From Pedobacter sp. PF22-3 (GTDB taxonomy: Bacteria; Bacteroidota; Bacteroidia; Sphingobacteriales; Sphingobacteriaceae), in the NCBI RefSeq assembly GCF_026239555.1, contig NZ_JAPIVP010000022.1, positions 1 through 64,000 of the forward strand: a stretch of DNA of 64,000 nucleotides, in the 5' to 3' direction. Each line of letters begins with the position of its first letter. Within the stretch, counting starts at the first letter, position 1. Positions 51,328 to 61,014 of the stretch are shown here, piece after piece. The notes beneath the pieces are model-generated. The model saw only the letters and a list, made by a program, of their open reading frames with translations, did not search any database and was not told the origin of the DNA. The position numbers were made by a program, and so were the translations under genes.

Positions 51328-52050
51328 ATGAATAAAGATTATTCGCATAAAGCAACAAATGAGGAAATTAAGACAAGGTTTGACAGCGATGTAGAACGTT
51401 TCTCGAACCTGGAAAGCGGTCAACAAACTACTATTGATGCACCACTTACCATGGAACTTTGCACGGAGGCAGCCAAATACATTAACCCAAACGCAAAAGA
51501 ACTATTGGATATTGGCTGTGGGGCAGGCAATTACACGTTAAAAATGCTCAGTAAAACCCCAAACCTGAACTGTACACTTAACGATTTGAGCTTACCTATG
51601 CTGGAACGTGCAAAAGACAGGATATCAATACAGACTACCGGAAAAATAACATTGATACAGGATGATATGCTTAACCTGAATTTGCCCGATAATCATTTCG
51701 ATATTGTTCTGGCCGCAGCAACATTCCATCATTTACGTACTGATGCCGATTGGGAAATTGTTTTCACCAAAATTTACCAGGCTTTAAAACCCGGCGGCAG
51801 TATCTGGATTTCTGACCTCATTGCACACGACTCAGTTCTGATCGATAAACTTTTTCAGGATCAATACGGAGCTTACCTGGAAACACTTGGCGGTGAAACA
51901 TATAAACAAAAAGTACTGGATTATATCGAATATGAAGATACCCCGCGTTCTGTAAATTACCAACTGGCTTTGCTACAAAAAGTTGGGTTTAGTGTTACCG
52001 AGATCCTACATAAGAACTGTTATTTTGCAGCATTTGGTGCGATAAAATAA
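51328..52050 (+). CDS. Class I SAM-dependent methyltransferase
   Basis: A 240-residue methyltransferase. Motif I is LLDIGCGAGNYTLKM, the acidic residue is in NDLSLPMLERA, motif II region is FDIVLAAATFHHL and motif III is LKPGGSIWISDLI. The C-terminus is typical of small-molecule methyltransferases of the UbiE/SmtA kind. The LysR regulator gene diverges from it and probably controls it. Substrate unknown. Confidence 0.86.
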   Translation: MNKDYSHKATNEEIKTRFDSDVERFSNLESGQQTTIDAPLTMELCTEAAKYINPNAKELLDIGCGAGNYTLKMLSKTPNLNCTLNDLSLPMLERAKDRISIQTTGKITLIQDDMLNLNLPDNHFDIVLAAATFHHLRTDADWEIVFTKIYQALKPGGSIWISDLIAHDSVLIDKLFQDQYGAYLETLGGETYKQKVLDYIEYEDTPRSVNYQLALLQKVGFSVTEILHKNCYFAAFGAIK

Positions 52051-52374
52051 ATAGTATGACGGGGTTGTTGTATCCTGGGTATAAAATTGTAATCCTGAGC
52101 CTGTAGAAGGATCTTTTTCAACGCTTGAAGGCGTTTCGATACTTCGTCAGGCTCAGCTCAACCTGACAGATTAGAGATGGAATTTTAATTTATGATAAAC
52201 CTCATTAGCAATGCTGTAATCAACGCCAACGCATATTCGTACTTTTCAACCAATTTATAGGAGCTTTAGACCTTTTTTGAAAGCGGTCCTTGATCGAAAT
52301 TTGTAGTCTAAATTTCATCAAAGCAGAATCATAAATAATTTGATTTTGCTGATTACTAACCCAAATTCATCAAG
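52051..52374. repeat. Gene-free interval with short inverted repeats
   Basis: Between 52088 and 52172 there are two small palindromes (CAACGC-TTGAAG-GCGTT and GTCAGG-CTCAGCTCAA-CCTGAC) of the kind dispersed in other intergenic regions of this window. The rest is AT-rich and featureless. Confidence 0.5.
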
Positions 52375-53064
52375 GTGGCTAATTATACAATCACATCAAA
52401 GCCAAAAGGCTTTAAAACTGCCATTATACGGCTAATTGCCTATAGTGCATTCATTTATCTGATTGCCGAATTTCTTAAATGGAATGTAAAACACGAAGCA
52501 GTAAGCAATAAGTTTAGTGAAGATTCTGCGGTAGAATACGTTCAGAGTATTTTGCTACTTTTAAGTTCAGGCATTTTTCTCTATGCTTCTTTTAAATATA
52601 AATCGCTATTTCCACTTTCTTTCGCCCTGTTTGCTTTTATGATGGCCTCTTTTATCAGGGAACAGGATGCTTTTTTAGACCAACACGTATATGATGGAGC
52701 CTGGCAAACCGGTGCATTTGGCCTCCTCTTGCTGGCAACTTTACTTATTTACAGAAAGAAAGTACTCTTTTTTTCCAATTTAAACAATTTTGTACACCAG
52801 TTCTCTTTTGGAATTTTATTATCAGGTATTGTAACTACTTATGTTTTTGCACGCTTATATGGAAGAAAAGTTTTTTGGATGGCCGTTATGGAGACGCAAT
52901 ATGCCCGTGATGTCAAAAATGTATCGGAAGAGTCTCTAGAACTTTTTGGCTATGCACTGATTTTTATTGCAAGCGTAGAGTTTTATCTATTCGCTAATGC
53001 CAAAAACAATGCAGTAGCATTAAAAAAGCACAGAGGTCAGGCATCATTTCCTATTTCTGCCTAA
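52375..53064 (+). CDS. Hypothetical membrane protein
   Basis: A 229-residue protein that I do not recognise. It has about six hydrophobic segments (about 17-35, 54-71, 75-92, 110-127, 142-160, 188-205) with a conserved-looking loop FIREQDAFLDQHVYDGAW. The only in-frame start near the N-terminus is a GTG at 52375; no ATG is available until residue 89. It stands alone, with no operon partner. Coding nature is supported by length and hydrophobic pattern. Confidence 0.65.
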   Translation: MANYTITSKPKGFKTAIIRLIAYSAFIYLIAEFLKWNVKHEAVSNKFSEDSAVEYVQSILLLLSSGIFLYASFKYKSLFPLSFALFAFMMASFIREQDAFLDQHVYDGAWQTGAFGLLLLATLLIYRKKVLFFSNLNNFVHQFSFGILLSGIVTTYVFARLYGRKVFWMAVMETQYARDVKNVSEESLELFGYALIFIASVEFYLFANAKNNAVALKKHRGQASFPISA

Positions 53065-53302
53065 TTTAATGTGAGTTTGGTTTAGGCGGCTGGCGTTAGC
53101 TGGTTTTGAGCAGAAATTTCCCCAATAATCTAATAATAATAATGCCTATTGCTCTTTTTCATGTATTTCTCGATCATGAACTCAAATTATTTATAAATTA
53201 ACTTGAGTTCATTTTTTCATTTAAGCTTAGCAGATATGGTTTAAAACTTAATCCTCTCTTAACAATAGTAGCTTTAAGTTTGTTGTTAAATATCAGAAGG
53301 TT

Positions 53303-54703
53303 ATGAAAAAACGCTCCACTCATTTGAAAAGAATCACTTATTACTGTTCTTATCTTATTATTCTGATCTTTTCCCTGCAATCCTGTAAAAAAGACAGCAA
53401 GCAACCCGATTATCCGTCAGGCAGCAATGAAAACATCAATACCTGGATACTCGACAGCCTGAAGCGTTATTATTATTGGAGTGAGCAATTGCCTTCCGCT
53501 CCAAATATCGGTTTATCGCCAAAAGATTTTTTTAATACCGTCCGCAATGCTTCCGACCGTTTTTCTTATATCAATATCCCAAATGATGCCTCAACCATTA
53601 CACCTAACAACCGGAACTTTGGTTTTGATTATGTAACCGTTAGCGACCAGAATAGTACAAAAGTTATTGGGATTATCAAATTGGTTTTAAAAGATTCTCC
53701 TGCATCAAGGGCGGGTTTAAAACGCGGAGATTACATCAGTAAGATAAATGGGAAAATATTAACATCAACCAATGCACAAACTTTGCAGGACGAAATTTTA
53801 AGCGGCGACCGCTTTTCGCTTGGTCTGGCTGAGCAGAACAACAACGTATGGACGGATACACGTACCGTAGAACTGACCAAAGGCATAATCCTCGATCAAA
53901 AAGAAATCAGTAAAGTAATGGTAAGTGATGGAAAAAAAATTGGCTACCTGTATTTTCTTGATTTTAATGGTGGTTTGGCCAGTTCATTAATTCCGGTTTT
54001 CAGTAATTTCAAATCTGAAGGCATTACCGACCTGATTCTTGATTTACGTTATAATTCTGGCGGACAGGTAGCAGAAGCAGCGGCGATATGTGCCATGATT
54101 GCACAAAATATAACTTACGATAAAGCATTCATTACCTATAAGGGCAATAAAAACGGCGGAACCAGAACAGAATCTATCGGCACTGCAGCTACTTTCGATC
54201 GAACGGTAAATTTCAATGTCTTGCTTCAGCAAAACCTGGGTTTAAGCAAAGTTTATATTTTATCAACTGCCGCCACCGCATCCGCTTCGGAAGTGATGAT
54301 CAATAATTTAAAACCTTATATCCAGGTGATACAGATTGGTGAAAAAACCAGGGGAAAAGATGAAGCGTCGTTCAAAATATTTGATGCGCGGATCCCAAAA
54401 AAGGTCAATTGGGAAATGCACCCAATTGTTTATAAACTATTTAATGCTCAAGGAGCCGGGAATTACAGTACAGGTATCCTACCCGATGTAAGTGTAAATG
54501 AAATTAATACTTTACCCCTGCTCCCGCTTGGCGATCAGGCCGACCCGCTGGTAAAAGCAGCGATGGCAAGGATAAGCGGTAAAGTAAACAAAACTGGCTT
54601 CAACCTTAATTCTCAGCTTTTAGGAACTTTCCAACCTGGAAATATTTTAATGGATTCGAGGACCGAATCTGCGCAGCAGGGCATGGTTATTACCCACCGA
54701 TAG
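53303..54703 (+). CDS. S41-family (C-terminal processing) peptidase, lipoprotein
   Basis: A 466-residue lipoprotein with lipobox FSLQSC (about Cys27). An N-terminal helical cap is followed by a PDZ domain (about 100-190, SPASRAGLKRGDYISKINGK) and the S41 core (ILDLRYNSGGQVAEAAAIC, ATASASEVMINNL with the catalytic Ser, and EKTRGKDEA with the Lys). The C-terminus includes ILPDVSVNE. Such proteases trim periplasmic or outer-membrane proteins. It is 70 bases upstream of a sigma-factor gene but appears to be a separate unit. Confidence 0.9.
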   Translation: MKKRSTHLKRITYYCSYLIILIFSLQSCKKDSKQPDYPSGSNENINTWILDSLKRYYYWSEQLPSAPNIGLSPKDFFNTVRNASDRFSYINIPNDASTITPNNRNFGFDYVTVSDQNSTKVIGIIKLVLKDSPASRAGLKRGDYISKINGKILTSTNAQTLQDEILSGDRFSLGLAEQNNNVWTDTRTVELTKGIILDQKEISKVMVSDGKKIGYLYFLDFNGGLASSLIPVFSNFKSEGITDLILDLRYNSGGQVAEAAAICAMIAQNITYDKAFITYKGNKNGGTRTESIGTAATFDRTVNFNVLLQQNLGLSKVYILSTAATASASEVMINNLKPYIQVIQIGEKTRGKDEASFKIFDARIPKKVNWEMHPIVYKLFNAQGAGNYSTGILPDVSVNEINTLPLLPLGDQADPLVKAAMARISGKVNKTGFNLNSQLLGTFQPGNILMDSRTESAQQGMVITHR

Positions 54704-54772
54704 AAAAGGTTCTCATTAGCTTAACATTAACTTTAAACGCAAGCCCTAACTTGCCACCGTTAACCGCTACTC

Positions 54773-55363
54773 ATGGAAAAGTTGGAAGATTTTAAAAACA
54801 TAAACCTCCTGAATGCATTAAAGGCTGGCAATTCGGCCGCTTTTAATGAAATTTACCACAAGTACCGCCAAAAGATATTTGGTTATGCTTTCCATTTTAC
54901 CCGCTGCCGCGAAGAAGCTGAAGAACTTACACAAGACAGCTTTGTTAGGCTCTGGGAAAACAGGTCTAAAATAGATCCGGAAAAAAATTTCGATGCTTTT
55001 ATTTACACCCTTATCCGTAATAATTTTTTGGGCACACTCCGTAAAAAAGCAAGAGAAAAAGCTTATAGCTGCGAAAATTTAGTACAGGAGCAATCTTTTA
55101 ATGCAATCGAAGATGAACTTGATGCAAAAGAATCGAAACAATTGGCCCATGAAGCGATAGAAAGTCTTTCTCCGCAAGTAAAAAAAATATACCTACTGAG
55201 CCGTAATGACTACCATACCCATGAAGAAATATCGCAGTTGTTGGGCATTTCTAAAAACACGGTGAACAATCACCTTAAAAAATCACTGGGCATTATGCGG
55301 AAATACTTTAAGACTTATTCGCCAGAAACGATAATATCGTTGGTAGTAATGATGTTTTGCTGA
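54773..55363 (+). CDS. ECF sigma factor (FecI-like)
   Basis: A 196-residue sigma-70 ECF factor. Region 2 contains FNEIYHKYRQKIFGYAFHFT and ELTQDSFVRLWENR; region 4 contains LSPQVKKIYLLSRNDYHTHEE and LLGISKNTVNNHLKKSLGI. The likely partner FecR gene lies 825 bases downstream, an unusually wide gap. It should drive the TonB-receptor gene at 57379. Confidence 0.92.
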   Translation: MEKLEDFKNINLLNALKAGNSAAFNEIYHKYRQKIFGYAFHFTRCREEAEELTQDSFVRLWENRSKIDPEKNFDAFIYTLIRNNFLGTLRKKAREKAYSCENLVQEQSFNAIEDELDAKESKQLAHEAIESLSPQVKKIYLLSRNDYHTHEEISQLLGISKNTVNNHLKKSLGIMRKYFKTYSPETIISLVVMMFC

Positions 55364-56187
55364 GCGATCACCTTGGAGTGTTTGCTACCGCGATCATCAT
55401 CTTGATCCTCTATTTATATTTTCCATCGCAAAAGATCCTTCGACTAGGCTACCATTGAAGCCATTTTACAAGTTATTATTAATCAGCATTTTAAATACTT
55501 TCGCATTTCCACCCAATTAGGCCCTACCACGGTATCCCCGTTCTACTTAAATCCGGCCTAACAAATTTTTCGGGCTCCACTGACAAAGCCATCCCACTGG
55601 CTTCGAAAGAAAAATTTTCAGCCGGTGTTTTTTGTTTCTTTTTGACATCAAAAAGAAAGAGCCCTTCGGTGGCGGCGAGCCGAGGCAAGGCTTTGCCATG
55701 GGGCAAAAAAAATAAATGTATACGTCATTCATATTGATTTTTATCCAATAAATTATCCCTCAGGATGACAAAACGAGATAAATCTTCCGTGTTTCTGTGC
55801 CTCCGTGGCCAGAATTAGCGTAATTTTTATTCGATCTTAAGGATCTAATAAAATGGTCATCATCTCCACTAAAGCGCAGCGAAATGGAGAGATCTATTAT
55901 TCATTTCATTATAAAGATCCTTCATTGCATTCAGGATGACAAATTGATCAATAATAAAATGGCCGTCATTTCCACTGAAGCGCAGCGAAATGGAGAGATC
56001 CAATTATTCATTATCCATCTTACACTTCCATTGTAATGGATCTTTCGACTATGTTCAGGATTGACAAAATTGGCAATTAATCCATCTCCATTAATTTTTT
56101 AAAATAAATTTCATTTCCCTATAGCTGTATGCCAAGCCTCGCGCATATATACAGTAGTGCGCAGCATAAAAGCTTACAAATATTAAA
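55364..56187. repeat. Intergenic region rich in imperfect-palindrome repeats
   Basis: It contains at least five units that begin GATC or GATCC and end in TGAC(G) on one strand or the other: 55754-55770, 55855-55894, 55916-55940, 55964-56000 and 56038-56066. The units at 55855 and 55964 share GCGCAGCGAAATGGAGAGATC nearly whole. A 10-bp stem TTTCTTTTTG-ACAT-CAAAAAGAAA lies at 55635-55658 in a GC-richer stretch to 55710. No gene is credible. Confidence 0.7.
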
Positions 56188-57210
56188 GTGAAAGAAAACA
56201 TTAAAATACTATTTGAACATTATTTAGCAGGTGAAACCACTCAGGAACAAGAAAAAATCCTGATGGAGTATCTGGCCGATCCGGCAAACGCAGATAGTGA
56301 ATTTCATGACGTAATGGAAAGGGCCTGGGCAGAACAAAAAAGCGAAACCGATCATTCTTTAACTGCTATTCAAGGCCTGGCAGAGATATGGGATAAAGTT
56401 GAAGAACGCCAACCACAAGTGAGATCAAGCTTCCTACTATTAAAATATGCTGCAGCAATAGTAGTAATTATTTCTGCAGCGCTAGGCTGGTATACATTTA
56501 AGAAAGCGCAACAACCTGTTCAAACAGCCATTGCCTTTCTAACTAAAACCACTCAAAAAGGCGAAAAAGTAAAGTTGATTTTGCCTGATAGTTCTATTGT
56601 ATACCTTGGTGCCGGAAGTAAACTCTCCTGGCCATCACATTTTGTTAAGGGCAAACTAAGAAGTATCAGATTGGAAGGTGAAGCTTTCTTTGAAGTAAAA
56701 CATGATATCACCAGCCCTTTTATAGTACACAGCGGACAAATGCAGACCAGGGTTTTGGGCACTTCTTTTAACATATATGCCTACCCTAAAGATGGTACTT
56801 TCAGTGTAGCAGTAAGAACTGGAAAAGTAGGTGTTTCAGAAGACCGTGAAGGTAAATTAAAACATTTATCACTCCTCACTCCAGGAATGAAGTTATCATA
56901 TCATCTAAAGGCACACAATTATACCATAAGTAAGGAGCGCATCACCGAAGTAAATGCCTGGATTAAAAACAGCTTTGCCTTTAGAGACATGAGCCTGCCC
57001 AATATGCTTAAATCATTAGAAAGGTATTATAATGTTCATTTCGAACTCAAGAATAATAAATTAAACCTGTGCAGGTTTAATGCCACATTTACAAACAAAA
57101 GCATTGAAGATATAATGGAAGAAATCCGCATAATGAGCGGCAAGAAAATAAAATATAAAATAGATACTGCGAACAAAACAATTACCGTATGGGGGGAGGG
57201 CTGTCAATGA
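56188..57210 (+). CDS. FecR-family anti-sigma factor
   Basis: A 340-residue protein starting at GTG (MKENIKILFEHYLAG). The cytoplasmic part (about 1-85, AGETTQEQEKILMEYL) precedes one membrane helix (about 88-108, YAAAIVVIISAALGW), the FecR domain (TQKGEKVKLILPDSSIVYLG, LEGEAFFEVKHD, VLGTSFNIYAY) and a C-terminal DUF4974-type domain (DMSLPNMLKSLERYYNVHFEL). It should couple the TonB-dependent receptor that follows to the ECF sigma factor. Confidence 0.92.
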   Translation: MKENIKILFEHYLAGETTQEQEKILMEYLADPANADSEFHDVMERAWAEQKSETDHSLTAIQGLAEIWDKVEERQPQVRSSFLLLKYAAAIVVIISAALGWYTFKKAQQPVQTAIAFLTKTTQKGEKVKLILPDSSIVYLGAGSKLSWPSHFVKGKLRSIRLEGEAFFEVKHDITSPFIVHSGQMQTRVLGTSFNIYAYPKDGTFSVAVRTGKVGVSEDREGKLKHLSLLTPGMKLSYHLKAHNYTISKERITEVNAWIKNSFAFRDMSLPNMLKSLERYYNVHFELKNNKLNLCRFNATFTNKSIEDIMEEIRIMSGKKIKYKIDTANKTITVWGEGCQ

Positions 57211-57378
57211 TGAGTTAGCGATATGCTATAGCGCTACAAAAGGCGCAATAAACCGGATTTATACCTACGAAAAACAAATTAAACCACTTTACATGAACAA
57301 GGAGCCGGATTGCTCGAACAATCCAGCTCCTAAAACAAAAGTTTTTAACCCGTGAGAATTAAAAAACATCTTGAACCT

Positions 57379-60300
57379 ATGAAAATAGGATTTTACGACT
57401 ATATAAAAGAATATTTTATCAATTTGGATTACCGCCCTATGGTAGCTATAATGGTACTGTGTACCTTTTTATTTAACCAGGGTATGGCCAGCAGCTTTGC
57501 GCAAACGCCTAAAGAAAGCGGTTTGAGTATTAAGATAGCTGCAAAAAGTATACCTGATGCACTTTCGTTATTAGAAGAAAAAGCAGGATTTTCCATCAAT
57601 TACAACAGATCGATTTTCAGCCCGATCGAAAAAATAAACCTTGAGGCAAAGAATATGCCACCTGAGTTAATCCTCAAAAAAATATTGTCGGGCACCAAAG
57701 TAACATATAGGTTTGCTGATGCCATTACGATATTGCTTTATAAATTACCAGATCCGGTAAAACCGGGCCGGATATCTGGAAAAATATTCGACGAAAAAGG
57801 AGAAACCCTCCCTGGTGCTTCCATCAAAATTATCGAAACGGGCAGAGCCACCCAAACGGCCAGCGACGGAAGTTACAGCATTAATGTAGATCCAGGCACC
57901 TATACGGTAGAAATCAGTTATATTTCATTTGCGACTAAACGCATAAGCGACGTAACAGTAAAGGCTGACAAAGCCACGCCATTGGATGTTTCTTTAAAAC
58001 CAGATGCAAAGGGGCTTCAGGATGTGGTGGTAACTGCTACATACAAAAAAGCATCAGTTGAAGGCTTATTAACCCGTCAGAAAAACGCCTCCGAAATCAG
58101 TAATGGAATCAGTGCCGAACAGATTTCGAGAACACCGGATAAAAACATCGGCGAAAGTTTAAAACGCATTAGTGGGGTGAGCTCAATAGACAATAAACTG
58201 GTATTGGTACGTGGCATTGGCGAACGTTATAATACGGCACAGTTAGATGGTATTACTTTACCAAGCACGGAAGCCCAAACCCGCAATTTTTCGTTTGATC
58301 TGATCCCTTCGAGTTTGGTTGACAATGTAGTGGTAAGCAAAACAGTTACACCAGATATGAACAGCAGTTTTGGTGGTGGTTTGATCCAGATTAACACCAA
58401 AGATATCCCTACAGAAAACTTTATGAGTTTTACCGCGGGTACTTCATATAACGACCAAAGTACAGGCGAAGATTTTTTAAGCCACCAACGTGGTAAAAAT
58501 GACTATCTGGGTTTTGATGATGGCAGGAGAAAATTCCCTACAGACTTACAGCATACCGACCGTACTATTGTTCCCAATAACACGCTTACGGATGAACAGT
58601 ACAAACAAAAACTGATTACGCAGAGTCAAAAGTTTACGAACGATAATTTTACGATGTATAAATATAAAACCGCGCCATCGCAGAATTATCAGTTCACCAT
58701 TGGCAGGTTAATCGGCATCGATACCACCAACAACAAAAAACTGGGTTTTACGGCATCATTAAATTACCGGAATACGCAGAATATAAATACTATCGAACAA
58801 CAAACCAGGAGCGATTGGAATCCGAATACCCCCAATACCGGAAATAAATACATGTTTAATACCACTTTGGGGGCCATGTTTAATGTAGGCTTACAACTGA
58901 ATAAAAACAGGTTCGGTTTCCGCAATACCTATACGCACATTTATAATAATGATCTGGTTCGTACCATAGGATATGATAACGATCAGGGACTTACATTTTT
59001 TGACGCGGGTTTAAAGCCAAACCGCATTGTAGAAGCTGATGACCCAACTTATACAGATTTATTGCAGAATAAGTTAAACGGGCAGCACCAGATTGGCAAA
59101 GTAAAACTGGATTGGAATTTATCAAGAACATCGATCGACCGTAAAGAGAAAGATCTCAGTATTGCGTCTCAAAATTTAACCAAAATTGGAAATGATTACG
59201 CCTATTTTTATGCTTCGAGTGCACAAACTGAAGGTTATATCAAACCCACATCGCGCCATAACTACAGTAATAATGAACATCATTTTTCATGGAGCGGTGA
59301 TGCGAGTATGCCTTTTAAAACAGGCCCATTAAACAACAGCATTAAAGGTGGCTATTTTGGCATCTACAAAGAAGGATCGTTAAATTGGCAGATTGCTTCG
59401 TTGGTACAAAGCGCCACACTGGCCGATAGTTTAAGGTACATTCCGATTGCCCAGATGATCGATCCGGCCAAAATCGGTAATAATGGTTACAACTATTATA
59501 TCAACAATTACTTTTTAAACGGCTATAAAGGAAAAAGTATTACCCAAGCCGGTTATGCGATGATGGATAATCGTTTGGGCGAAAAATTACGTCTTGTTTG
59601 GGGTGTGAGGGCCGAATATTACAAATATACCGAGCTGCGTAACGATATTAATGTAAGGGGAAACAGCTCATTTACATTACCCTACGAAAAGAAATGGCGG
59701 TGGTTGCCATCGGCCAATCTTACCTATAGCCCTACCAGGGAAATCAATATCAGGGCTGCATTTTCCAACACAGCAGTGAGACCAGAGTTAATGGATAACA
59801 GCCAGTTTTTTAGGTACGATCCCATGTTTGATGCCCAATTTGGTAACGAAGGTATAGCCAGTACAGAGATCAAAAATTTCGATATTAAAGCAGAATGGTT
59901 CCCCGGATTGGGCGAAATTATTTCGGCAAGTGCCTTTTACAAACGCTTTGATAAGCCAGTTGAAGTTACTTTCAGTTTGTCTAACGGTAACGGTGGATTC
60001 TATTATATCTTAAATTCGGATGAAGCCAAAGTGTATGGTTTAGAATTCGAACTCCGAAAAAATCTGGGTTTTATTGCTGCTGCCCCATTATTATCACACA
60101 TTACCTTATATGGCAATTTAACCCTGCAAAAGGCAGATGTTGTGGGCACCTATAAGGCAACTGCAGCTGATGGAAGCCCAATTGTTGTAACTACAAAGGT
60201 AAAAAGAAACATGTACGGGCAATCTCCCTACCTCATTAATGCCGGAATACAATATTTGGATGCGCATTTCGGATTCAATATTTCGTACAACAAATCCGGG

Positions 60301-60630
60301 CTTAAAACCACTTTGGTGAGTTCGGAACTGATGCGTATAGAATATGAAAAGCCGAGAGATCAGATTGATGCGCAGGTAAGTTATAAATTTTACAAAAACA
60401 AGTTCGAAATCAAGGTAAATGCAGGTAACCTGCTCAATAAAGCATCTGTAATTTTCAATAATATGGGCAGCTATGAGCGTAATCCCGATTATGTTGCCGG
60501 TACTGCCGACTACAGTAATCAATACCGATTAAAACCTGGGTTCACCAATGCTTTAGAAGAAGGTGACCAGGTATTGTTTTCGCAAAAATTTGGTCGCACT
60601 TACAGCACATCCATTACCTATAATTTTTAA
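57379..60630 (+). CDS. TonB-dependent receptor with STN domain
   Basis: A 1083-residue outer-membrane receptor. Signal region to SSFAQ (about 40), STN domain (LSIKIAAKSIPDALSLLEEK, about 48-125), carboxypeptidase-regulatory-like domain (GRISGKIFDEKGETLPGASI), plug (DKNIGESLKRISGVSSID, VLVRGIGERYNTAQLDGI, SFGGGLIQINTKD) and a barrel ending YSTSITYNF. The start ATG at 57379 is chosen over a GTG nine codons upstream. The plug style is that of TonB receptors rather than SusC, and no SusD gene follows. Sigma/FecR genes upstream regulate it; ligand unknown. Confidence 0.9.
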   Translation: MKIGFYDYIKEYFINLDYRPMVAIMVLCTFLFNQGMASSFAQTPKESGLSIKIAAKSIPDALSLLEEKAGFSINYNRSIFSPIEKINLEAKNMPPELILKKILSGTKVTYRFADAITILLYKLPDPVKPGRISGKIFDEKGETLPGASIKIIETGRATQTASDGSYSINVDPGTYTVEISYISFATKRISDVTVKADKATPLDVSLKPDAKGLQDVVVTATYKKASVEGLLTRQKNASEISNGISAEQISRTPDKNIGESLKRISGVSSIDNKLVLVRGIGERYNTAQLDGITLPSTEAQTRNFSFDLIPSSLVDNVVVSKTVTPDMNSSFGGGLIQINTKDIPTENFMSFTAGTSYNDQSTGEDFLSHQRGKNDYLGFDDGRRKFPTDLQHTDRTIVPNNTLTDEQYKQKLITQSQKFTNDNFTMYKYKTAPSQNYQFTIGRLIGIDTTNNKKLGFTASLNYRNTQNINTIEQQTRSDWNPNTPNTGNKYMFNTTLGAMFNVGLQLNKNRFGFRNTYTHIYNNDLVRTIGYDNDQGLTFFDAGLKPNRIVEADDPTYTDLLQNKLNGQHQIGKVKLDWNLSRTSIDRKEKDLSIASQNLTKIGNDYAYFYASSAQTEGYIKPTSRHNYSNNEHHFSWSGDASMPFKTGPLNNSIKGGYFGIYKEGSLNWQIASLVQSATLADSLRYIPIAQMIDPAKIGNNGYNYYINNYFLNGYKGKSITQAGYAMMDNRLGEKLRLVWGVRAEYYKYTELRNDINVRGNSSFTLPYEKKWRWLPSANLTYSPTREINIRAAFSNTAVRPELMDNSQFFRYDPMFDAQFGNEGIASTEIKNFDIKAEWFPGLGEIISASAFYKRFDKPVEVTFSLSNGNGGFYYILNSDEAKVYGLEFELRKNLGFIAAAPLLSHITLYGNLTLQKADVVGTYKATAADGSPIVVTTKVKRNMYGQSPYLINAGIQYLDAHFGFNISYNKSGLKTTLVSSELMRIEYEKPRDQIDAQVSYKFYKNKFEIKVNAGNLLNKASVIFNNMGSYERNPDYVAGTADYSNQYRLKPGFTNALEEGDQVLFSQKFGRTYSTSITYNF

Positions 60631-61014
60631 AGCTACCATGAAAAACAATATAAATAAACTTACACCATCAAAAAGGAAAGGAGGAACAAAGTTTCCTGTA
60701 CAGGTATAAAAAAACGAAAGGTTGTACCAGAACCCTTCGTTTAAACCGATCATTTCTAGTGGAACGGCCAATCCAGGATAAACCTGAAATATTTAAAAAA
60801 AACCTGCTGTTAAATGCCTAGGGCAGCCAACAGACCTACTTAGTTATCAACAAGAAATACTAAGATATAAAAAACATCCTGTTTAGCGACACTTAGGCAT
60901 TTATTTTCCATAAAAACAAGGATTTATCTGCCTCCAACGCTAAATAACCAAAAAAATCAACCTAAAAAAAATGGATCATACCTATCAGATCCTATGAAAA
61001 CAAAAAAAACGAAA
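60631..61014. other. Gene-free interval after the TonB receptor
   Basis: It contains a hairpin (60712-60742) and a 23-codon open frame at 60638-60709 (MKNNINKLTPSKRKGGTKF...) that starts eight bases after the receptor stop; the latter has no other support. The rest is AT-rich. Confidence 0.5.
60712..60742 (-). terminator. Hairpin with T run on the minus strand
   Basis: AAACGAAAGGTT and AACCCTTCGTTT pair around GTACCAG. A run of T follows only on the minus strand, although the nearest upstream gene is on the plus strand; it may still mark the receptor mRNA end. Confidence 0.4.

Noticed and set aside
60553..60771. 72-codon minus-strand frame after the TonB receptor
   Set aside because: It overlaps the receptor 3' end and a hairpin; composition is low-complexity hydrophobic with no homology that I recognise.
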